Shown: positions 7,508 through 17,752, numbered from the stretch's first letter. The stretch is DNA of 32,403 nucleotides from Candidatus Opimibacter skivensis (GCA_016722045.1 JADKGY010000016.1:1-32403); one strand, 5' to 3'. The notes: generated by a model from the sequence alone, not told the origin. Numbers and translations: made by a program.

Positions 7508-8146
7508 ATGAAAAATTTCATTCTTTTCCTCGTCGCTCTGGTTGTAACCGTGCAGATGACCGCGCAAAGCCAGGCTGAAACCTTCATCAAAGAAGCCCAG
7601 GCTTATCTCGCACAAAAGGACTATAAACAGGCTCAACTCAGCCTGCAGGATGCGATCAATGATATCAACAATGTACTGGCGCAACAGATCAGCCAATCTT
7701 TTCCTGCAGAGATCAACGGCCTTAAAGCCAATGAAGACAACGGCAACTCAACGAATACGGCGACAATGGGTATGATGGGCGGAGGTATGACCATATCAAA
7801 AACATATCAGCACCCGACGAAAAAAGAAAATTCCGCGGAGATCAATATCATAGCCAACAGCCCGATGATGAGTATGATGAGTATGTATATGAACAATCCT
7901 GCCGTCATGGGCCAGGGATACAAAAGTATTCGTGTGGGCACACGGCGAGGAATATTAAAATCAGAAATGCAGGATTCATATGGTGACAATGGCAATAGTA
8001 AACAAATCCGGTCTACTGAGCTACAGATTCCATTAACACAAACACTCATCACCATCAATCTCAAAGGATTTGCAACAGAAGCCGATGAGCTTGCATTTGC
8101 GGCTAAACTGGATATTGAGAAATTGAGGGTGTCGTTGGGGGAATAA
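7508..8146 (+). CDS. Secreted hypothetical protein with Met/Gly-rich linker
   Basis: Not recognised as a named family. The start ATG 7508 opens a signal peptide MKNFILFLVALVVTVQMTAQ with cleavage likely after TAQ. The frame is open further upstream, but that part lies in the inverted repeat. The mature protein (212 residues in total) begins with a helical segment like a TPR unit (ETFIKEAQAYLAQKDYKQAQ). A Met/Gly-rich linker follows (TATMGMMGGGMTIS), then another Met-rich stretch (NSPMMSMMSMYMNNP), and finally a predicted beta-rich domain ending KLRVSLGE. Met clusters can bind copper or silver, but that is speculation here. It is alone on its strand, convergent with the S8 peptidase. Confidence 0.75.
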   Translation: MKNFILFLVALVVTVQMTAQSQAETFIKEAQAYLAQKDYKQAQLSLQDAINDINNVLAQQISQSFPAEINGLKANEDNGNSTNTATMGMMGGGMTISKTYQHPTKKENSAEINIIANSPMMSMMSMYMNNPAVMGQGYKSIRVGTRRGILKSEMQDSYGDNGNSKQIRSTELQIPLTQTLITINLKGFATEADELAFAAKLDIEKLRVSLGE

Positions 8147-8154
8147 CCAGTTGA

Positions 8155-8210
8155 GCCCCATCGAATTCCTGCCCCATCGAATTCTGCGAATTCTCTCCCC
8201 TGAAGGGGTG
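8155..8210. repeat. Direct repeat GCCCCATCGAATTC and a GC hairpin between convergent genes
   Basis: GCCCCATCGAATTC occurs at 8155-8168 and 8171-8184, then GAATTC again at 8188. The palindrome CCCCTGAAGGGG lies at 8197-8207. It sits between the convergent secreted-protein and S8 peptidase genes and may form a terminator-like structure, though no clear T-run follows. Confidence 0.55.
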
Positions 8211-8229
8211 TTGTTCGCTGAAGGGCATG

Positions 8230-10142
8230 TCAGAATTCCACGGGTACTCCTGTCTTTACGTTGCTCTTTTTATAGGTGACTGAATCAACGATGTGTTGTT
8301 GTTTGTCGATGAGGTTTATTGTCGCGCCCGTGTTTGTCAATTTTACCTGGCCATTGATGTTGATGGTCTTAGTTTGGCCTGGTGAGAGGGCAACATTGAG
8401 TATTTGTTTTTTTCCTTTCACTTCGATACTCCAACCATTGAGATCAATATTGGCAGCAGATGTATTCTTCAGCTTAATTTTTCTTTACCTGTGTCGTTGC
8501 CTGCGGGGTCTACCAGGGCAGACACAATTTTTACAATTCCTATTCCATCAGCTGGTCGTAATGCAATCGCACGTTGAACAGCTTTTTCGGCATCAATTTT
8601 TCCATATCCATATTTATTGCTATGACCCTGCGCATCGTATTGTCCGTTGGCAACATCTATTTTTTCGCATGAGTCTTTGAGAATATCTCTGACCTGCTGC
8701 CAGGTTAGATTTGGATTGGCAGAAAGGATTAATGCTGCTGTGCCTGCTGCACCAGGGCAGGCGCTGGACGTGCCACCAAAATCATCTGCATAGTCCCCAT
8801 TCGGATTATAGCCTTCCACACCTACACGGTCAGTGGTATAGATTCCTTTCGTCAATGGATCAGGATGATTTTTCTCCGGCCATCCCTGATCGTCGCTCGG
8901 AAAAGAACACCATACGGCATCTCCGAAATCACTGTATACACTTCGCTTATTTGTATCGTTGCACGCAGCCACGGCGATTACGTTTTCATAACTGGCATAG
9001 CCATCGTATTTGACATTTTCATTTCCGTTACCTGCGGCAAAAAATATCACACAGCCCAGTCCATTTCTTCCTCTTGTCACGGCATCATCAATGGCCATAC
9101 GTGTGCTATCCATGAGATAAGCCTGTTCGGTATGTTGTGGATCATTTGGATTCCACCATACGCCATCATTCGGGCCCCAGCTGCATGAAATAATATCAGC
9201 TCCATGATCTACTGCCCACTTAAATGCATTGGCTTCATTGATTGAACCGAGCCATGACCTTAGGCGGATAGGCATCAATTTTGATTTCGGAGCAACGCCT
9301 GAAGCATTGATACCGGAAGCTGTAGCAACACCGGCACAAGCTGTTCCATGATTACTTTCAGTAGTCACAGGCCGGGGATCGGGTCTGTTCAATGTAGCAT
9401 CATGTGCACTCACCACTTTACCCGGAATATTAAATTCAGGATTGTCTATATCAATGCCGTCATCGATGACTGCGATAGTGATATTCTCTCCCTGGGTCAA
9501 CAAGTGTGCACGGTCAGCTTTTACATTCGCATTTATTTGTTGCCCATTGATGATCGTTGTTTTCAGATGCCATTGATTCGGGTTGATCAGTTTATAGCTG
9601 AGTTGCCTTAATATTTCAGGATGGCATAGCTCTACTTCTTTTTTTGTCAATAAAGTTTCTGCTATTTCAAAAACTTTTAGTCCTGTATTCTCCGGTGTTT
9701 TTACAAAATAGGAATTCTTCGAGGAGTCCATCTTCTGTGCGATGACCAATTGATTTTTGGCCAGGAATTTTTCACAGTCATCAGACGTAAGGGCGTCATG
9801 AAATTTTATGAAAATATTTTCGGTATACAATACCGGTGATTTGCTTTTCTTGTCCTCCAGCACTCTTCCTGCGAAACGTAATTCAGGTTCCTTCTTCAGC
9901 GACTTTCTTGCCCTGTCACGCATTGCATTTGTGGTTTGCTTTTTATCCGTTTGAAATATGGTGACATCAGCTTCCGGAAGTTTTAATTCAACGTTGAAAT
10001 TTTTCAATGCCGCCCTTGATTCGGGTGCCACGATGGCATCTTCAAGGGAGCGTGCGTTTCTCGTCCTGACGACGACTCGGTCTTTGCTTTCCTGCAGGGA
10101 AATCTTTTTTCCTTTTTTTCCGCCAATAGTGTAGCTGTACAT
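8230..10142 (-). CDS. S8 family (kexin-like) serine peptidase with C-terminal lamin-tail domain, one frameshift
   Basis: A subtilisin-fold endopeptidase. The start is taken at ATG 10142 (MYSYTIGGKKGKK) rather than the open frame to 10187. No signal peptide is visible. Residues 1-185 form an N-terminal prodomain-like region. The catalytic triad is complete: Asp in AVIDDGIDI (~227), His in ESNHGTACAG (~265) and Ser in GGTSSACPGAAG (~459), with the oxyanion Asn in FAAGNGNEN (~372). GGTSSA is the proprotein-convertase style. The frame stops at 8469 after GKEKLS. Adding one A to the A5 run (8478-8482) continues it as IKLKNTSAANIDLNGWSIE and on to NVKTGVPVEF at 8230, a lamin-tail (LTD) beta domain. 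So the gene is probably whole, ~636 residues, with one homopolymer error. Confidence 0.88.
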
Positions 10143-10385
10143 TGTGTTAAAATTTAAAGGTGAACGGATATTTATTAAACGTGGCAATCAATACAAGAGA
10201 AATGTTTGCTGTGCGCAAATCTTAGACACTTTGGTAAAATTGTTTCGGAGCTCCTTTAAATATCCCTTCGAAATGTAAGCGCCTGACGTAATATGATTGT
10301 CCTATTGAATCTTAGCAATGATGAGGTTAAATTAATAAAAATAGTATAAAAGAAAAGTATAAAAAGGATCGGCGGTGAAAAACGT

Positions 10386-10913
10386 TTAATGACAATTTTG
10401 ATCCGTGACCTTTAGAAGGGTAATATCAAAACCTCTTCGTTTCGCCCGGTCAACGATATCCTGATAAAGGGATTCATTCATCTTTGGTGTCCGTGAAAGA
10501 ATCCATAAATATTTACGGTTGGGGTGGCCGACTACGGCGTAGCTGTAATCACTGGCCAGTTCGATGATCCAGTATTTTCCTTTAAAGGGCCAGAAGAATT
10601 GGACTTTCAATTTTGCATTGCCTGAATTCTTGTCTACTGTTGCTTTGCCTTTGATATAGGATACTTTTCCATTGCGGTTGCATCGATTTTCCACTACAAC
10701 AAATCCCTGAGGGTCCAGGGAATACTCGGCGGTCGTGCATTGACATCCTTTCTGAAAGATCTGTGGGAAAGATGCGATTTCATACCATTTGCCTGCGTAC
10801 TTATTTAAATCTACAGATGGAACGGTTTCTAAGGGCTGGGAAGACGAGGTGGTTGAATTCATTAGAAATAATAGAATGAGAAATATGATTGAATACTGAG
10901 AATGTCTGATCAT
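10386..10913 (-). CDS. Bacterial lipocalin (Blc-like)
   Basis: A small beta-barrel that binds lipids or other hydrophobic ligands, usually at the outer membrane or in the periplasm. The 175-residue product has an N-terminal signal (SIIFLILLFLMNSTTSSSQP). In Blc of E. coli a lipobox is found, but none is clear here. The lipocalin signature follows: LNKYAGKWYEIASFPQIFQ (the GxWYE motif), then CQCTTAEYSLDPQGFVVVEN, WPFKGKYWIIELASDYSYAV and the third motif LWILSRTPKM, with YQDIVDRAKRRGFD near the C-terminus. The length fits the family. It stands 240 bp from the peptidase and 66 bp from the beta-barrel gene. Confidence 0.9.
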   Translation of the reverse strand: MIRHSQYSIIFLILLFLMNSTTSSSQPLETVPSVDLNKYAGKWYEIASFPQIFQKGCQCTTAEYSLDPQGFVVVENRCNRNGKVSYIKGKATVDKNSGNAKLKVQFFWPFKGKYWIIELASDYSYAVVGHPNRKYLWILSRTPKMNESLYQDIVDRAKRRGFDITLLKVTDQNCH

Positions 10914-10979
10914 CAGATTTCAACAAAATGGAAGGTAGAAAGTTGAAGAATAGAATAGCTGCTTATCCGGGCATTAATA

Positions 10980-11732
10980 TTATAAAGCCCTGAGATAACC
11001 GATATGCAATCCGAAGTTCAATAAATGCTCTTTTACAAGCACACTATCAAGCCAGGGTGTCATATCATATTGAAAAGTAGGATCAACGTGGATTGAAGAT
11101 TTTTCATTTAGTGAATATGAGACTCCGGCTTTTAAAAGCATGCTCACATTAATATAATGGTAAGGCCCATTATCCGTTGAAGTAGCTTGTTGAATTTGTC
11201 CATTATCCTCCGTTATCTTATAAGAAAATGTTGCCCTCAAAAGATAATTACAGCTTCCACCTATACCTACCGAATAAGAAAATTTTGCTTTATGAAATGT
11301 ATAGTCCAACAGAAATGGGATTTCAATAGAACTGAAATTGTAGCTGCTTTTTACCGTTGAAGATGAAGTCGGATCAAATATTCCTGTAGTATCCCGTGAT
11401 GGCCAGAAAGCATTACGTGATTTTTGTCTGAACCCGCGATGGGCATAATAAATACCGGTAGTTAATCCTGCTTTTTCAGAAAACGCATATCGCAATGAAA
11501 TACCAGTCTTATAACTTACTTTGGGTTTCTCGATGTCATTTCTGACCCCGATGATAGCAGGCCCGGCAGAGGAAGTATCATGGTTGATCAATGTCCTGTA
11601 AGTTATACCCGGAGCGATGACAATGCCTAATTCAAACCGCTTAGGTTTCAATAAGGTTGGAGGTAATTGATCTTGTTGAGAAAAAAGAGGTAGAAAATTA
11701 AAAATGGCAATGAGGGTGAATAAGAATTTCAT
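10980..11732 (-). CDS. PorT-like outer-membrane beta-barrel protein
   Basis: An outer-membrane protein of the small beta-barrel group (PorT/OmpW-like) common in Bacteroidota. The start is placed at ATG 11732 (MKFLFTLIAIFNFLPLFSQQ), a good signal peptide. The frame extends to 11765, but those residues (MFVTRFNKFFF) overlap hicB. The mature part alternates polar and hydrophobic residues in barrel strands (YKTGISLRYAFSEKAGLTTG; FSSIEIPFLLDYTFHKAKFS; YSVGIGGSCNYLLRATFSYK) and ends in an aromatic-containing last strand LLNFGLHIGYLRAL. ~250 residues. The substrate or partner is unknown. Confidence 0.8.
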   Translation of the reverse strand: MKFLFTLIAIFNFLPLFSQQDQLPPTLLKPKRFELGIVIAPGITYRTLINHDTSSAGPAIIGVRNDIEKPKVSYKTGISLRYAFSEKAGLTTGIYYAHRGFRQKSRNAFWPSRDTTGIFDPTSSSTVKSSYNFSSIEIPFLLDYTFHKAKFSYSVGIGGSCNYLLRATFSYKITEDNGQIQQATSTDNGPYHYINVSMLLKAGVSYSLNEKSSIHVDPTFQYDMTPWLDSVLVKEHLLNFGLHIGYLRAL

Positions 11733-11755
11733 AAAAAAAAATTTATTAAATCGCG

Positions 11756-11950
11756 TTACAAACAAAAATCAGGCACTGCTTCTCCATGGTCTTTTAATTC
11801 TTCAATATATAATTCTATAGCCTCTTTTGCCATTGTACTAGCTTCTTCGACATTATCACCATAAGTAATGCAACCAGGTAAAGCAGGAACAATGACCGTA
11901 TAGCCTCCTTCAGGTTCTTTGCGAAGTAGAAGTTTGTAATTGTATTGCAT
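11756..11950 (-). CDS. Solitary HicB-family antitoxin-like protein
   Basis: HicB proteins neutralise the mRNA interferase HicA. This 64-residue protein has the partial RNase H-like HicB core: MQYNYKLLLRKEPEGGYTVI, VPALPGCITYGDNVEEA and AKEAIELYIEELKDHGEAVP. It ends at DFCL, a few residues shorter than most, and lacks a DNA-binding tail. No HicA (double-stranded RNA-binding-like, ~60 residues) is encoded on either side: the upstream gap to the T9SS gene is 42 bp and the downstream gap to the barrel gene 23 bp. It is therefore an orphan HicB domain, or the remnant of a toxin-antitoxin pair. Confidence 0.85.
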   Translation of the reverse strand: MQYNYKLLLRKEPEGGYTVIVPALPGCITYGDNVEEASTMAKEAIELYIEELKDHGEAVPDFCL

Positions 11951-11992
11951 GAGTCCTTTGATTGTTTTGTAAAGATATAGTGTTAATTTTAT

Positions 11993-14110
11993 TTACTTCA
12001 TGACTATAATTTTTTCAATTACACTCTGTTTGTTGGAAATGGAACTCATCTTCACAAAATAAATCCCCATTGTGAAATCAGATATATTGATGGATGATGT
12101 TCCACTTTGCGTATAAAGCATCTTACCGGTTACATCAAAAATAGTTATTGAAAGTAGGTCGCCCAAAACGCATGAAATGAATAATGTTTCTGAGGCCGGA
12201 TTTGGATATATCGTAATGGGCATACCCGCGAGGTCTTGTGTCGCCGTGACAAGATCAACTCCATCACAATCTTCATCAATTCCGTTATTCGGGATTTCAA
12301 TGGCACCCGGATGGATGGAAGCATTTGTGTCGTCACAATCTGCATCATCGGAATAGCCATCGTTGTCCTGATCGGATGAAAGACAAGTGGATGGCTTTAT
12401 CCCATTAAATTCTAAAATATATTGCCTGGAGACAGCCATCGCTTTTTCATTAGATAGTGGATAAATGGCCCATAAACTTGTCCCTTTACAATTCGTTTTT
12501 ACAAAAGATTCCATTCCATCGGTTGTATAATAAACAATTCCATTGTCATCACTGATCCATCCTGTTTTGGAATCGAAAAATGCAATCCGGACAGGATTTA
12601 TGTCGGAAAGAATTAATTGCCAACTAAGTCCACCATCTTCTGTTCTATACAATCCCGGGTTACTCCAGCTATATCCATATCCAAGGATTGGGTTTATAAA
12701 GTAAAAAGATTTGATTGAAATAGGTAAAGGGTATTTTTCCCATTGAATACCTCCGTCAAATGATTTCCCCAAATAATATCGCGAATTTGAAAAGTTTCCT
12801 TCCGTAATCAACGCAAGGAGCATAGAATCTTTATAATTCCATATTCCACTCAACTGGAAATCCCCTGAATCAGAAAGATCTGTCCATGTCTCACCAAAAT
12901 CAATTGATTTGAAATAGCGATTATATTGACCTGTAACCCAGGCATCCCCATGACTTCCTAATTCTAAGTTTGTAAGATACAATGCATGAAGTGCTCTTTG
13001 CTGCCAGGTCAAACCTCCATCAATGGTGATCATTATGGCTTTCGTTTGATCAGCAGGACCATCACTTTGACAAGATATGATGCCCCTGAGCTCATCGTAC
13101 ATTTCAATATCTACTACCCGTGAATAACCTCCCTGCGGAATACTGATCAACGCCCATGAAACTCCATCATCATCAGATCGATAAAGCTTTGTTCCGGAAT
13201 AAATAAACTGGAGATGATCATTTATTCTTTTCAGGTTGAAAGTGAATGGGGACACAAAATCAAGCTTGCTAATCGTATCCCAATCAGGTGTAACGCAAAC
13301 AGGTATGATATAGGATTGTGTTTTTTTACCTTTATAACATTCATTGGATACATGCAATGAAATAGAATAACAACCTGCTTTTGGATAATTGTACACAAGG
13401 TTCTTGTCATGCGAAATGTCTCCATTACCAAAGTTCCATAAGTAATCGGTAGCAAATTCAGATGCGTTGGTTACTGATATCTGGAAATCATTTTGAACGA
13501 AAGAAAACAAAGCTCTTGGTTGCAGACAACTCAATGAATCACATTTTCCCAATTGTTGTGCATTACTCCAAAGTATCCCGGTTGAGTCTCGTGCGCAGAC
13601 AAAAACATCAAGACCTTCAGGATCATTTATAGGAAATAAACCGGCTTCAATATCTCCTATGCCTTCAATCCATGATCTTCTATATCCTTGTGGAGAATCA
13701 ACATCGAATAAAAAACGCACTTCACCATTTTCAAGTATAACCTCATTTCTACCTACAACTGTGTAATCTGCATAAAACCCTTCAGTAATTTTATTGCCGG
13801 GCTCCAAACTAAAATCAAATAGTAATTCCCTGGTACAATCTGAATAAATTTGATACACTTTGTCCCCATCGATCTGAATAAATCTTTTGGCCAGGCCTTC
13901 ATTATAAGAAAATACTAATACATGCCGTCCACAGAGAGTTGTGGTATCAGTAAGCGTAAAAGAATTTGAAAAAGGGTTGTCAAAATAACCAATATGATAG
14001 GCATTAATATTCAGGCCGGGTCTGGAGAAATAGTCTTCGGTCGTCTGTCCCCTGACAATCATGGGCACGAGCAACAGGAAGACGCGGATAAGGCATCGTT
14101 TCATATTCAT
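11993..14110 (-). CDS. T9SS-exported protein: PKD, YCF48/BNR-like propeller, MopE motif, sorting domain
   Basis: A 705-residue exoprotein. Signal peptide MKRCLIRVFLLLVPMIVRGQ. An uncharacterised N-terminal domain (to ~195) is followed by a PKD domain (~199-273, YLWNFGNGDISHDKNLVYNY). Next come repeats of the photosystem assembly/BNR kind (~275-565: LYRSDDDGVSWALISIPQGG; MITIDGGLTWQQRALHALYL; YRTEDGGLSWQLIL; YYTTDGMESFV), each with the D-x-G-x-S/T-W box. A MopE-type metal-binding motif (~577-618, DQDNDGYSDDADCDDTNAS then PNNGIDEDCDGVD) leads to the type A sorting domain (~630-705, ITIYPNPASETLFI ... IYFVKM). It is exported by T9SS and probably anchored at or released from the surface. The ligand is unknown. 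Confidence 0.9.
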   Translation of the reverse strand: MNMKRCLIRVFLLLVPMIVRGQTTEDYFSRPGLNINAYHIGYFDNPFSNSFTLTDTTTLCGRHVLVFSYNEGLAKRFIQIDGDKVYQIYSDCTRELLFDFSLEPGNKITEGFYADYTVVGRNEVILENGEVRFLFDVDSPQGYRRSWIEGIGDIEAGLFPINDPEGLDVFVCARDSTGILWSNAQQLGKCDSLSCLQPRALFSFVQNDFQISVTNASEFATDYLWNFGNGDISHDKNLVYNYPKAGCYSISLHVSNECYKGKKTQSYIIPVCVTPDWDTISKLDFVSPFTFNLKRINDHLQFIYSGTKLYRSDDDGVSWALISIPQGGYSRVVDIEMYDELRGIISCQSDGPADQTKAIMITIDGGLTWQQRALHALYLTNLELGSHGDAWVTGQYNRYFKSIDFGETWTDLSDSGDFQLSGIWNYKDSMLLALITEGNFSNSRYYLGKSFDGGIQWEKYPLPISIKSFYFINPILGYGYSWSNPGLYRTEDGGLSWQLILSDINPVRIAFFDSKTGWISDDNGIVYYTTDGMESFVKTNCKGTSLWAIYPLSNEKAMAVSRQYILEFNGIKPSTCLSSDQDNDGYSDDADCDDTNASIHPGAIEIPNNGIDEDCDGVDLVTATQDLAGMPITIYPNPASETLFISCVLGDLLSITIFDVTGKMLYTQSGTSSINISDFTMGIYFVKMSSISNKQSVIEKIIVMK

Positions 14111-14166
14111 GGGTTTGAATACTGGAAGATAAGAAATAATAATCTTATTGGTTGAATACTGAAGTA

Positions 14167-15923
14167 TCAGGGATAATTAGAAGATGTCAGGTAATTTATT
14201 GGATTCGTCCTCGCGATCAAATCAAATTCAGCGATTGAAAGACTGGATTGCATTTCACCCAGCATTTCTCGTTCACTCTTGTGATTACGCACCACATAAA
14301 AATCTGTACCAAATAAAATACGCTGTGATAATTTTGGATTCTGAAGCGAAGTTTTTAACAATGGAATGATCGAAAGATCATGCAGGATGTAACTGATGTC
14401 GGCGTATAGATTATCGTACTGAAGAATTAAAGACGAGATGATCGAATACCAATCTGCATTTTTCCAGAGTTGTTCCATTTTGACCGGAGAAAATATTCCA
14501 TTGGTCAAAAAATCTATTCCTCTGTCCGGATAGGTGGTGAGCTGCGGCGCATATTGATTCCTGTCGAGCTCGAGGTAGCGGGCCCATTCGTCTTCTCCAC
14601 CATAGTGGCCGAAACATAATTTTAAATTTTTAAGGTCATGTTTCAGCGGCGTAGCCAAATCTGTAAAACCAAAAAGTTTTTTTACATCCTCGTTTTTAGA
14701 AATGGCGACTACATGACGCAACGCTTGTTCTTCGACAAGACAGAAATAATTTAACGGATGAGTGAAATTGTTGATGAAATTTATATTCTTTAATTCCGGA
14801 AGCATTAATTTTTCAGAGTCTGTTCGCTCATGACCTTTCGTTTGTTCGAATACAGGATGATAGCCCCATTTTTTTTTCTTTGTCCCCCTGTAATAAATTG
14901 TGCCTTTGATCGCATGTGTCATGATTGGCAGCCCATGATCGGCAGCATATTTCCAAAGGACCAATAAGCGGTCATCGAAAGGATAATAGCCTAATGCCGG
15001 ATAAATTTTAAAACCATTGAATTTGTTTGTTTCGATATAATTTTTTACAAAACAATCCTCAAGAACTACTTTCCCTTCGGCAGGTTCAATTGTATATTTT
15101 AGAAAAGATTTATCTTTTGTGATTCTCCTGGGATCTATGAATACAAAAGGAAATGCAATGTCTGGTTTTAATTTCTTTATCCTGGCGAGCTCATCCATTT
15201 GATCTGCATAAGCACCTCACCTTTGAGCGGACCTGCGCCCATATAAGCCATATCCATCGGAAGTAAAATAAATCCGGTGCCTGCATCATATTGTTTTTCC
15301 AGACGGCCGAATATAGATGATGATGTTTTATAATTGGCAAAACGACCAATATTGAGATATCGTTTATAAAACGCAATGGATTGGTCATCCGGCCACAAGC
15401 CGCCGAGTTTTGTACCATTTTTGAGGATCCCGATTAGAACTTTTCTACCACTTTTAATAAAAAGAAATACGAAGAGTATGATTGTGATTTTTATAATAGT
15501 TGAAGGATCGGGATAGAATAAATGGAATTGAACAAGAACATTTTTTACAGCAGAGACCCATGTATGAATCGTTGAATTGATCGCGATAAGTTTTATCAGC
15601 AATGGTTTGAATATAAAATAAACAGCGTGAAGTATAAGTAGCAAATTGATAATCGACACCAATGGCCGGGCGATAGGATTTCGTTGTACAAATGATCTGT
15701 AAGCGTACTGTGCGATTTGAAGACGTCTGTAAAAATAGGTGTAAGGCCATCTGCGGGGACTTAGCTTGCTATTGTACCAAAATCGCGCGAGTCCGAGTAT
15801 AACACTGGTATTGAAAATAAAATAGAATGGCCAGGACAAAAATGTTTTCGCCAGAAAAGGAGGTATGGCATCACTCTTAAAAACATGTGTGTGACAATTG
15901 ATAATATGTGGCTTGGGTTCCAT
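14167..15923 (-). CDS. Amidohydrolase-superfamily protein with an inserted transmembrane segment, one frameshift
   Basis: A metal-dependent hydrolase of the amidohydrolase_2 type, substrate unknown. Two open frames form one gene with a one-base break near 15195, where GEVLMQI joins MDELARIKKL. ATG 15923 (MEPKPHIINCHTHVFKSDAI) lies 13 bp after the previous gene's stop and places the metal-binding HxH at residues 11 and 13. Before the next barrel strand (AGTGFILLPMDMAYMG, ~215) there are ~180 extra residues with three hydrophobic segments (about 27-46, 87-112 and 143-157). The second part carries FKIYPALGYYPFDDRLL, LPIMTHAIKG (metal His), LCFGHYGGEDEWA and the catalytic Asp in ILFGTDFYVV. Total ~584 residues. 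The membrane insertion within the barrel is unusual. Confidence 0.75.
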
Positions 15924-15936
15924 AGCGCGAAATAGT

Positions 15937-17706
15937 TTAAGGTAATTTTGCCAGTGAAATGGGTGATGTAGGAATAGGAATCCGGATACCGACAAAATTA
16001 TATCCTCTGTTACTATTAAAATTGAAGCCCCATCCAAACTGTACATAGTCTTTAAGAAAACTCGCTACGATACCACCTGCAAATTCAGGTGTGTCATCGT
16101 TATTAAAATCAAAAGATGCAGCATGAATACCAATACCGAAGTCTAAAAAATTGCGGTAGGGCATACTGTGACTTTTAAATTTATACAAAAGACTGACCAG
16201 CGGGCCGCCTTTGAAATTAGAATTTGATGTGACCGGTTTTGCAAATGCGTATAGGATGCCCATTTCAAGATGTGGTAGTGCATTCATGACTACAAATTCG
16301 CGGGTTTCGACAGCTATTGGATTTTTTTCATCACCTTTCCATAGCATGGCTTTCAGGACGAGCAGATCTCCTGGTTCGCGTTTGCCCACATAGTTGACGT
16401 CGAGCACGCTGTTGGCAGGAATGTTGTCTAATTGTAATTTCAATACCTGATTGCTGATCTCCAGTGCTGCTGTATTTATTTTACGGCCATAGATGGCGAT
16501 CTGAATGCCTTCTGTGGCTCTTTCTACCAGATCGGTAGCTTGTCTTTTCAGGAGTGATTGCAGCGAATTGAAATCTGTTTTTATGGAATTCACTCCTGCA
16601 CCAAGTGTCTGAAAATCTATCCCTGAGACAAGAGTTTTCATCTCATCCTGCAATGTCTGGATCTGACTTTTCACCTGGTTTACATCGGTCATGAAGTTTT
16701 GCAAAAGCTCCATTTTTGATGAGGCATTTGATGTACCGGTTCCTGACGAATATTTAGCGATATCATTCTTTATATCAAGTGTGAGTAGTTTGAACCCATC
16801 TGCTATTTGCTTAGCCTGTTCAAGCACTTTTGTTTTTTCTGCTTGTGCCGTTGTGGTCAGGTTTGTGATGGAGGATATTAATCGATTTAGTTGAGCTTGG
16901 ATAGAGTCTTCATTGATGACATTGTTGAGCATGCCGGGTATGGCATCAATGATTTTATCAAAAAACTGGCTACGATCCATGCCTTCAAAAAAGGATTGGA
17001 GCCCTTTGAATTCATCTAACTGGGCCTGCGTGAGATAGAGTTTATTTCTTTCAAAATGATAATATTCACCCGGAGGCAGATCATCGAAACCATCAAGATG
17101 AACAGGTGTCGTGTTGCCATTTCCGGTAAACCATGCGGCCAGCTGAAAATAAACTCCGGCTTCTTTGAGCTTAGTCTGCAGATCACCTTGTAAAAGTTCT
17201 ATTTCTTCAGACAGAAGACGAAGTATTATGCGGTACTGATCATTTGTGGTACCCCCGCTGAATCTGGTCAGTTCTTCTTCCCATCGTTGGTTGAATCTTT
17301 CATTGTTGGAGAAGAGTTCAGCGATATCAAGACCCGCAGCCGCTCTTGCCTTCAATGCCTGATCTAAACGGGCGACATCAACAGATGCTAGTCCTTCATT
17401 GTAGAGGTCCTGGTAGTTTTGAATCTCCTGGCTTAATTTTTCGAGATAGGTTTTATATAGATTTAATGTTTTGAGAAGCGTATCTATAGCAGCGCTTCCG
17501 TTGTGCGCCAATTGTTGACTGAATGCATCGGTGATTTTGTTCCGATCGATATCGATACTGATTTTGCTGTTGATATCGATGGTTTGACGCTGCTCCGTGA
17601 GGGTGCGTTTTTTTCCGGATTCATCGGATTCGGTCAGGGTAAGGAATTGTCCATGCAGTGCATGTGCGGATGCGATGAGCATGAGTAATGAAATGAATTT
17701 TTTCAT
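15937..17706 (-). CDS. Secreted coiled-coil protein with C-terminal beta-barrel-like domain
   Basis: A 589-residue protein of no recognised family. It has a clear signal peptide, MKKFISLLMLIASAHALHGQ. Residues ~35-420 are mostly helical with heptad-like stretches (AIDTLLKTLNLYKTYLEKLS; EEIELLQGDLQTKLKEAG; VNQVKSQIQTLQDEMKTLVS), predicted coiled coil. From ~440 the sequence turns beta-rich (LHLEMGILYAFAKP-like; KGGPLVSLLYKFKSHSMPY; FLDFGIGIHAASFDF) and ends in strands like an outer-membrane barrel or its half (YVQFGWGFNFNSNRGYNFVG). It may extend into the periplasm from the outer membrane. It is co-oriented with the 17753-18136 gene (46-bp gap) and the amidohydrolase (13-bp gap), probably one operon. 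Confidence 0.75.
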   Translation of the reverse strand: MKKFISLLMLIASAHALHGQFLTLTESDESGKKRTLTEQRQTIDINSKISIDIDRNKITDAFSQQLAHNGSAAIDTLLKTLNLYKTYLEKLSQEIQNYQDLYNEGLASVDVARLDQALKARAAAGLDIAELFSNNERFNQRWEEELTRFSGGTTNDQYRIILRLLSEEIELLQGDLQTKLKEAGVYFQLAAWFTGNGNTTPVHLDGFDDLPPGEYYHFERNKLYLTQAQLDEFKGLQSFFEGMDRSQFFDKIIDAIPGMLNNVINEDSIQAQLNRLISSITNLTTTAQAEKTKVLEQAKQIADGFKLLTLDIKNDIAKYSSGTGTSNASSKMELLQNFMTDVNQVKSQIQTLQDEMKTLVSGIDFQTLGAGVNSIKTDFNSLQSLLKRQATDLVERATEGIQIAIYGRKINTAALEISNQVLKLQLDNIPANSVLDVNYVGKREPGDLLVLKAMLWKGDEKNPIAVETREFVVMNALPHLEMGILYAFAKPVTSNSNFKGGPLVSLLYKFKSHSMPYRNFLDFGIGIHAASFDFNNDDTPEFAGGIVASFLKDYVQFGWGFNFNSNRGYNFVGIRIPIPTSPISLAKLP

Positions 17707-17752
17707 TTGAGCTGGGGATTAAAGGAATAATCGAATGCGGAGTGACCTAAGG

